Shown: positions 6,424 through 6,629 of the stretch, in pieces
Position numbering within the stretch: position 1 is the first letter of the stretch
Layout of the letters: each line of letters opens with the position of its first letter
Assembly (NCBI GenBank): GCA_030425615.1
Contig: JAUIAI010000146.1
Coordinates: 1-6,629, forward strand
Length of the DNA: 6,629 nucleotides
Direction: 5' to 3'
Origin: Gammaproteobacteria bacterium
GTDB lineage: Bacteria; Pseudomonadota; Gammaproteobacteria; Burkholderiales; Burkholderiaceae_E
Notes under the pieces: model-generated
The model's database searches: none
Seen by the model: the letters and a program-made list of their open reading frames with translations, nothing else
Told to the model about the DNA's origin: nothing
Program-made: the position numbers and the translations under genes

Positions 6424-6629
6424 AACACCCTCCCGCGCAGCAAACCGGTGGGTCTTATGAGGAGCACCAGTACCAGGATGATGAACGAGACCGCGAACTT
6501 GTAGTCGGTGGACAGCAGTTGCATCAGACCCTCTGGCTCCCAGGCCTCGGGGGTGAGATACATGAGGAACTTCTTGTACGCGTAGGTGATCATCACCTCG
6601 GAGAACGCCACCACGTAGCCGCCCAGGAT
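6420..6629 (-). CDS. livH: Branched-chain amino acid ABC transporter permease, LivH type, C-terminal fragment
   Basis: Only the last 69 codons are inside the window; the gene continues past the high-coordinate edge. The visible part begins ILGGYVVAFSEVMI, matching the LivH stretch where the GG-x-x-x-G/A-x-x-E pattern precedes a loop, and continues through YKFAVSFIILVLVLLIRPTG, the typical last membrane helix. It ends LLRGRVL. The final helix followed by RPTGLLRG is a common end of LivH proteins. The TGA stop overlaps the livM start as ATGA, which indicates one operon and coupled translation. The loop residues 16-45, with several aromatics and MYLTPEAWEPEG, are a little longer than in compact LivH proteins. 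Subfamily assignment rests on this short piece and on the livM neighbour. Confidence 0.85.
   Translation of the reverse strand: MLGGYVVAFSEVMITYAYKKFLMYLTPEAWEPEGLMQLLSTDYKFAVSFIILVLVLLIRPTGLLRGRVL

Overview
The window is GC-rich and all supported genes lie on the minus strand, so transcription runs from high to low coordinates. Codon pattern, Shine-Dalgarno sites and protein families suggest a high-GC member of the Pseudomonadota. I cannot name a genus. The long open frames on the plus strand are antisense shadows.

In transcription order there is first the 3' end of a livH-type permease gene (6420-6629, cut by the window edge). It overlaps by ATGA a complete livM-type permease gene (5065-6423). 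The two are the membrane subunits of a branched-chain/hydrophobic amino acid ABC importer. The ATPase and binding-protein genes are not found downstream here. A 121-nt GC-rich gap follows, with several possible stem-loops, one of which reaches into the next ribosome binding site. Then come a fold-type I PLP-dependent aminotransferase (3744-4943) and, 19 nt later, a secreted alpha/beta hydrolase (2978-3724).

The hydrolase gene ends inside a run of six 18-bp tandem repeats (2893-3000). Its TAG stop is one base away from a TGG found in the other repeats, and the frame stays open for 29 more codons beyond it. This looks like a repeat-encoded C-terminal tail cut off by a nonsense change.

After the repeats come the two subunits of a xanthine oxidase-family molybdenum hydroxylase of the isoquinoline 1-oxidoreductase (IorAB) or aldehyde dehydrogenase type. 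They are a two-cluster [2Fe-2S] subunit (2399-2860) and a Tat-targeted molybdopterin-binding subunit (143-2395). No FAD subunit is present. Last is the start of a gene for an exported protein (1-108), cut by the window edge. By position it could be the cytochrome c that often accompanies such enzymes, but no haem motif is visible.

Taken together, the window may link import and transamination of an amino-acid-like compound with periplasmic hydrolysis and oxidation of an aldehyde or N-heterocycle. That link is inference from gene order only. Most of the window is ordinary metabolic gene content. The repeat-embedded stop codon and the leader hairpin are the least routine features.
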